Shown: piece after piece, positions 6,732-9,562 of the stretch
Layout of the letters: the number at the start of each line of letters is the position of its first letter
Numbering within the stretch: position 1 is the stretch's first letter
Origin: JAFMIT01 sp049421205
GTDB lineage: Bacteria; Actinomycetota; Actinomycetes; S36-B12; UBA5976
Assembly: GCA_049421205.1 (NCBI GenBank)
Contig: JBMSMQ010000036.1
Coordinates: 1 to 9,562, forward strand
Direction: 5' to 3'
DNA length: 9,562 nucleotides
Notes under the pieces: model-generated
The model's input: only the letters and a program-made list of their open reading frames with translations
The model's database searches: none
What the model was told of the DNA's origin: nothing
Program-made: the position numbers and the translations under genes

Positions 6732-7445
6732 CTACCACGACACGAGTTCACCGTGGGAATGCGAAATAGTTTCAGTTTGATGAAGTAGATGTACTCCGCT
6801 TTTACCAAACACCTGCCAATGGCTATCACCAAATTTTGATAGAGCAGTTAACTCATCTATTCCAACAAGCACGGCGTCGCTGGATTCCCGTACAAGTTTC
6901 TTAATCGCAAGTTCTGGAACAAAGCGAAAATACCTGTCGTAATGGGGCAATACTTTAAGATTTTGTACGAGTCCTAATCCCTCTACGGTACTGTCTTTTG
7001 AGAAACGAAATCCAACAACTTCTGTGCAAAGTGCCATTGCACCAGCACTGCACCCTGCAACTGATCCACCGGTTTGCCAATTTCGAAATATTGCATCTGC
7101 CAAGAGCGTGCCGCGCAAAGACTCTGCTAAGTGTGCAGGATTCCCACCCGATAGGTAGACAAGTGCACTTTCTTCTAGCATTTTCACGAACTCAAAGTTA
7201 TTCGCATCATCACGCTCATATATCGGTAAGAAAACTTGCTCGACACCAAGTCGCGCTGCTTGCTTTGCTCCAAGGTTCTTCCAGTACTTCAGTCGATCTT
7301 TCCCCTCAAGTCCAGCTGCAGTTGGAATCTGCACATAGCAAGCACGCTTACCTTGTTTCACTCCTTCATCAAGGAGTATTTGCTCAAGCTCCAGCATTTC
7401 GGGTAGGTATTCTCCAGAACCAACGAGTGCGATTGATCCAGCCAT
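6732..7445 (-). CDS. Peptidase S51 (dipeptidase E / cyanophycinase-like) family protein
   Basis: 237-residue protein of the S51 serine peptidase family, which adopts a class I glutamine-amidotransferase-like fold. Visible features: N-terminal strand IALVGSGEY, YLSGGNP (97-103), nucleophile elbow GCSAGAM with S133, LPHYDR with H168, and GIDELTAL with E198; Ser, His and an acidic residue make the catalytic set of the family. Known relatives cleave Asp-X dipeptides (PepE) or cyanophycin; this sequence belongs with the general actinobacterial type usually annotated only as an amidotransferase-like domain protein, so the substrate is unknown. No signal peptide, hence cytoplasmic. The start ATG 7445 has only a weak ribosome site (GAGTTGGT). 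Its stop faces the helicase stop across 5 bases; its 5' end is divergent from the gene at 7519. Confidence 0.9.
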   Translation of the reverse strand: MAGSIALVGSGEYLPEMLELEQILLDEGVKQGKRACYVQIPTAAGLEGKDRLKYWKNLGAKQAARLGVEQVFLPIYERDDANNFEFVKMLEESALVYLSGGNPAHLAESLRGTLLADAIFRNWQTGGSVAGCSAGAMALCTEVVGFRFSKDSTVEGLGLVQNLKVLPHYDRYFRFVPELAIKKLVRESSDAVLVGIDELTALSKFGDSHWQVFGKSGVHLLHQTETISHSHGELVSW

Positions 7446-7464
7446 ATACCAACTCTAAAACGAT

Positions 7465-7478
7465 TGACTCAATAGTCA
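7465..7478. promoter_or_regulatory. Small dyad in the divergent gap between the S51 and 7519 genes
   Basis: TGACT, spacer CAAT, AGTCA: a perfect 5-bp inverted repeat in a 73-base divergent intergenic region. The overlapping TTGACT (7464-7469) is a good plus-strand -35 hexamer but no matching -10 is seen at the right distance. A possible operator or chance symmetry. Confidence 0.25.
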
Positions 7479-7509
7479 GGTTTGAATCCTAAACTACCTA
7501 TCTTTGAAC

Positions 7510-7515
7510 AGGGGA
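7510..7515 (+). promoter_or_regulatory. Ribosome binding site deciding the start at 7519
   Basis: AGGGGA ends 3 bases before ATG 7519. A TTG at 7504 is in frame upstream, but it would place this purine tract inside the gene and has no site of its own. Confidence 0.6.
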
Positions 7516-7518
7516 ACA

Positions 7519-8025
7519 ATGGAATCTATCAGATATCGAGACATACGTGTCGACAACGAAACAGTAGAACGAATTCGCCAACAAATGAAAGAGACTCCAG
7601 AACATGGAGTAGCCCTCTTTAATGGATATCGAAAATACGCAAATCTGCAACTTTGGAGAAGCCAGGAACTGCACGAATATCTTGGTGTTCGAGTCGAGAG
7701 TGATGGAAATTACTTACTGTGTTCGTGTGGACTCGAGGCACTTGAATCTGATATCGAGTCTGTCGCTATTGCAGAAAATGACCTACCAGAAGAGTTGACT
7801 CAATTAGACATTCCCAAACTCATGCGAGTTCGTTTTCACGTTGAATTTACTGACGAACTTAAACCAGTATCCGCACTTATCGTTTCGGCTACGTTTGATT
7901 GGGACAAGAGAAGTTATCTGTGGACTGCATACTGCCAGACTTGCCTTGCTGTCCTCCTCAATGCCGCACATCTAGATGCAAAAAACTTCGTGGCTGCTCA
8001 CAATTCTGCGCATCTTCATCAATGA
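7519..8025 (+). CDS. Unrecognised protein with CxC and CxxC pairs
   Basis: 168-residue protein that I do not recognise. It has no signal peptide or membrane segment and looks soluble and cytoplasmic. The N-terminal 50 residues are charged and probably helical; the centre is acidic (about 71-101) with beta-strand-like stretches at 102-127. Two cysteine pairs stand out, C68-x-C70 and C139-x2-C142, and the C-terminus is histidine-rich (H151, H161, H165, H167). These could bind zinc or another metal, but this is inference. ATG 7519 is chosen over TTG 7504 because of AGGGGA just upstream. The stop lies about 12 bases before the DUF4287 gene, so the two are likely co-transcribed. Codon use and the absence of in-frame stops support a real gene; the function is open. 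Confidence 0.75.
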   Translation: MESIRYRDIRVDNETVERIRQQMKETPEHGVALFNGYRKYANLQLWRSQELHEYLGVRVESDGNYLLCSCGLEALESDIESVAIAENDLPEELTQLDIPKLMRVRFHVEFTDELKPVSALIVSATFDWDKRSYLWTAYCQTCLAVLLNAAHLDAKNFVAAHNSAHLHQ

Positions 8026-8037
8026 TAGCCTTTGGTC

Positions 8038-8592
8038 GTGGCGAGCAAGAGTCCGGAACGCAGTTCACATTTCCCTGCTATTGAAAAGAAGTACGGGGAA
8101 AAGATGTCGTACTGGTTTAAAGTGATGAAAGACATCAAAGACTTGAAATATCCAGAGCAAATTGCATATCTGAAAGAGAACTACGGCTTCAGCCAGACCC
8201 ATGCAAATGCACTTGTTTTGTATAGTCGTGGATCCACTACATCGAAGCGTTACCAATCACTCGATGAATATCTACAAGGGCATGATCTTGCAAAACAGAA
8301 AACCGTTAAGAAGATCTTTAAGCTCCTACAGCGGAAATTTCCTAAACTTGAATTAGTTATGGCTTGGAATCAGCCAATGCTTAAGTTGGACGCTTCTTAC
8401 ATATTTGGATTATCAATTTCAAAAAACCACCTCACTCTAGCCCCATTTCGATCAGAAGTTCTCAAAGCTATGTCAAAAGAATTGGCTCCATATGAGGTAA
8501 ACAAGAAAACTTTCAAAGTGCCTGTCGATTGGGACATAGATGAAAAACTCCTATACAACCTCGTTCGATTAACGATTCAGGCGACGAAATAG
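8038..8592 (+). CDS. DUF4287 and DUF1801 (YdhG-like) domain protein
   Basis: About 184 residues, cytoplasmic, function unknown. From GTG 8038, the N-terminal part (to about residue 70) matches DUF4287: HFPAIEKKYG, then YWFKVMKD, then the IAYLKENYGFSQTHANALV stretch. The C-terminal part from about residue 82 matches DUF1801/YdhG: the VMAWNQPMLK core, then the SKNHLTLAPF strand pair, ending with VDWDIDEKLLYNLV. This two-domain order is common in actinobacteria; DUF1801 has a small alpha/beta fold and no proven biochemical role. The start is uncertain: TTG 8032 and GTG 8038 lack a ribosome site, while ATG 8104 has GGGGA nearby but would remove conserved DUF4287 residues. GTG 8038 is preferred, with translation perhaps coupled to the gene ending at 8025. 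Confidence 0.88.
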   Translation: MASKSPERSSHFPAIEKKYGEKMSYWFKVMKDIKDLKYPEQIAYLKENYGFSQTHANALVLYSRGSTTSKRYQSLDEYLQGHDLAKQKTVKKIFKLLQRKFPKLELVMAWNQPMLKLDASYIFGLSISKNHLTLAPFRSEVLKAMSKELAPYEVNKKTFKVPVDWDIDEKLLYNLVRLTIQATK

Positions 8593-8645
8593 TCCGAATT
8601 ACACTTTTTTTGAGGTAAATTTCCGAAAATGTTACACATTGGTGC

Positions 8646-8675
8646 TTGAAAGTTATTTACTTTGAGGTCTATCTT
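8646..8675 (+). promoter_or_regulatory. Candidate promoter of the DUF4870-lipoprotein pair
   Basis: TTGAAA (8646-8651), an 18-base spacer and TATCTT (8670-8675) give 4 of 6 matches to each sigma-70-type hexamer. The inferred start near 8682 precedes the ribosome site at 8691-8697. It lies in the 110-base gap after the DUF4287 gene, which also holds a T7 run (8604-8610 region) without a clear hairpin, so readthrough from upstream is also possible. Confidence 0.35.
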
Positions 8676-8690
8676 GAGCCTCACGTTAAA

Positions 8691-8697
8691 GAGAGGA
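8691..8697 (+). promoter_or_regulatory. Ribosome binding site deciding the DUF4870 start
   Basis: GAGAGGA ends 5 bases before GTG 8703. It supports that GTG over the in-frame TTG at 8646, whose extra 19 residues do not look like the family. Confidence 0.7.
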
Positions 8698-8702
8698 AGA
8701 GT

Positions 8703-9023
8703 GTGACTAGCGACGAAAAAACTATGGGTCTTTTAGCCCATGCAGGTGGAATTCTTTTAGGATTCCTCGCACCACTATTGGTACTACTACTTAAGGGAAA
8801 TGATTCTGCTGTCGTTAAGCGAATGAGCACGGAAGCATTGAATTTTCAATTGACTGTTCTGTTGGGGTATGTCATCGGTTGGTTCCTCAGCTTGTTGCTG
8901 ATTGGATTTTTACTGTTAACGATTGTCTGGATTGTCAGCATCGTCTTTGCAATTATTGCTGCACTGGCAGTCAATAATGGGCAGGAATACACCTATCCAT
9001 TCGCAATTCGCATTGTGAAATAG
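8703..9023 (+). CDS. DUF4870 (Tic20-like) small membrane protein
   Basis: 106-residue integral membrane protein of the DUF4870 family. It starts with the short family-typical cytoplasmic leader MTSDEKTMGLLAHAGG, followed by hydrophobic segments at about 10-30, 47-70 and 71-90. Family hallmarks are the LAPLL...LLKG turn (23-32), the conserved EALNFQLT (44-51) and the C-terminal NNGQEYTYPFAIRIVK, close to the usual NxGexyxYPf ending. The family is distantly related to the chloroplast import component Tic20, but its bacterial role is unknown. GTG 8703 is chosen because of the ribosome site GAGAGGA and because homology begins there. It ends 5 bases before the lipoprotein gene, suggesting an operon and perhaps a joint envelope function. 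Confidence 0.88.
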   Translation: MTSDEKTMGLLAHAGGILLGFLAPLLVLLLKGNDSAVVKRMSTEALNFQLTVLLGYVIGWFLSLLLIGFLLLTIVWIVSIVFAIIAALAVNNGQEYTYPFAIRIVK

Positions 9024-9028
9024 GTCAA

Positions 9029-9523
9029 ATGTTGAAGAAGATATTAATTTCACTTCTGATTGTCTTCAGCCTTTTCTCTCTCACTGCATGTTCTCAGGCA
9101 GCCGAGAAAATCACGGAACGAATAATTGAAGATAATGCCAGCGGAGATGTAGATGTTGATCTCGAAGATGGCAGTGTCAATATCACTGATGGAGATGGAA
9201 ACCAGTTTGCCGCAGGTGACTCAATACCTTTGCCTGATAACTGGCCAGCTGATATCCCTACCTATGATGGAAATCTCACGACAGTAAGTATCGACAAAAA
9301 CGGTGGAAGTGTCCTCGCCTCATGGAGGACAGAGGATTCGTTGAGTGATGCTTATGAATCTTATAACGCAGCACTCGAATCAGCCGGTTTCGCCCTCACG
9401 TCCGATACGACTCAAACAGATTACAGAATGACAACATATGAAAGTTCAACATATTCTGTGTTGTTAAGCATCAGCTTTGTCGATGGTGTAACCACCGTCA
9501 GCGTTATCGCCGACACACTTTAA
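9029..9523 (+). CDS. Acidic membrane-anchored lipoprotein
   Basis: 164-residue secreted lipoprotein. The signal peptide has KK at 3-4, a hydrophobic core (5-17) and the lipobox LTAC with C21 as the lipidated residue, so the mature protein should sit on the outer face of the cytoplasmic membrane. After the anchor comes a strongly acidic stretch (about 35-65, Asp/Gly-rich, like DVDVDLEDGSVNITDGDG), then a Pro/Trp hinge SIPLPDNWPADIPTYDG (65-81) and a C-terminal alpha/beta domain (about 84-164) that includes SLSDAYESYNAALESAGF. Similar LPxxWPxDxP-containing lipoproteins occur in actinobacteria without known function. The Asp-rich segment could bind calcium, which is speculative. AGG in the preceding stop region (9022-9024) serves as ribosome site, so expression is probably tied to the DUF4870 gene. 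No clear terminator is visible in the remaining 39 bases. Confidence 0.87.
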   Translation: MLKKILISLLIVFSLFSLTACSQAAEKITERIIEDNASGDVDVDLEDGSVNITDGDGNQFAAGDSIPLPDNWPADIPTYDGNLTTVSIDKNGGSVLASWRTEDSLSDAYESYNAALESAGFALTSDTTQTDYRMTTYESSTYSVLLSISFVDGVTTVSVIADTL

Positions 9524-9562
9524 GGCCACGAGAAAAGTTGAAATTCGCCATAATCTGGGATT

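Noticed and set aside
6998..7492. Plus-strand 164-codon frame
   Set aside because: It is antisense to the S51 peptidase, which has a complete catalytic motif set; the composition is not protein-like and it lacks a good ribosome site.
8593..8640. T7 run after the DUF4287 gene as an intrinsic terminator
   Set aside because: I could not find a stable GC-rich hairpin directly before the T-run.
8646..8702. TTG 8646 as start of the DUF4870 protein
   Set aside because: The extra 19 residues do not resemble the family, TTG 8646 has no ribosome site, and GTG 8703 has a good one.
1..9562. A new defence system or mobile island
   Set aside because: No CRISPR repeats, toxin-antitoxin pair, transposase, integrase, att-like repeats or composition break are visible; the nuclease-helicase and SbcCD are known housekeeping-type families.

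Overview
The window looks like chromosomal DNA from an actinobacterium of fairly low GC (low forties by eye, not computed), possibly a streamlined freshwater or marine lineage. The evidence is the actinobacterial style of SbcD, the S51 peptidase and the DUF4287/DUF1801 protein, the frequent GTG/TTG starts, and very short gaps between genes. The lineage is an inference. There are no RNA genes, mobile elements, CRISPR arrays or integration scars, and no gene-free stretch exceeds about 110 bases.

Layout. Positions 1-3168 are a minus-strand cluster: an SDR dehydrogenase resembling 3-alpha-hydroxysteroid dehydrogenase, then sbcD, then sbcC, which runs off the left edge. A short divergent region (about 3172-3285) carries candidate promoters for both directions and a 16-bp near-perfect palindrome between them. 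On the plus strand, 3286-6726 encodes an 1145-residue-class protein that joins a Cas4/RecB-like nuclease with iron-sulfur cysteines, a DEDD-type RNase H-like exonuclease and an SF1B (Dna2/UPF1-like) helicase. A peptidase S51-family gene faces it with only 5 bases between the stop codons. From 7519 to the right end there are four plus-strand genes: an unrecognised protein with CxC and CxxC pairs, a DUF4287-DUF1801 protein, a DUF4870 small membrane protein and an acidic lipoprotein.

How the genes fit together. SbcC and SbcD form one nuclease complex that opens hairpins and processes DNA ends. The fused nuclease-helicase next door is also a DNA-end or branched-DNA enzyme by its domains, so the left two thirds of the window is a DNA-processing neighbourhood. 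The right third is envelope or unknown function: the DUF4870 protein and the lipoprotein are 5 bases apart and probably made from one transcript. I see no defence island, toxin-antitoxin pair or clearly new system. The least explained items are the large fusion protein, the divergent palindrome and the unrecognised Cys-pair protein.
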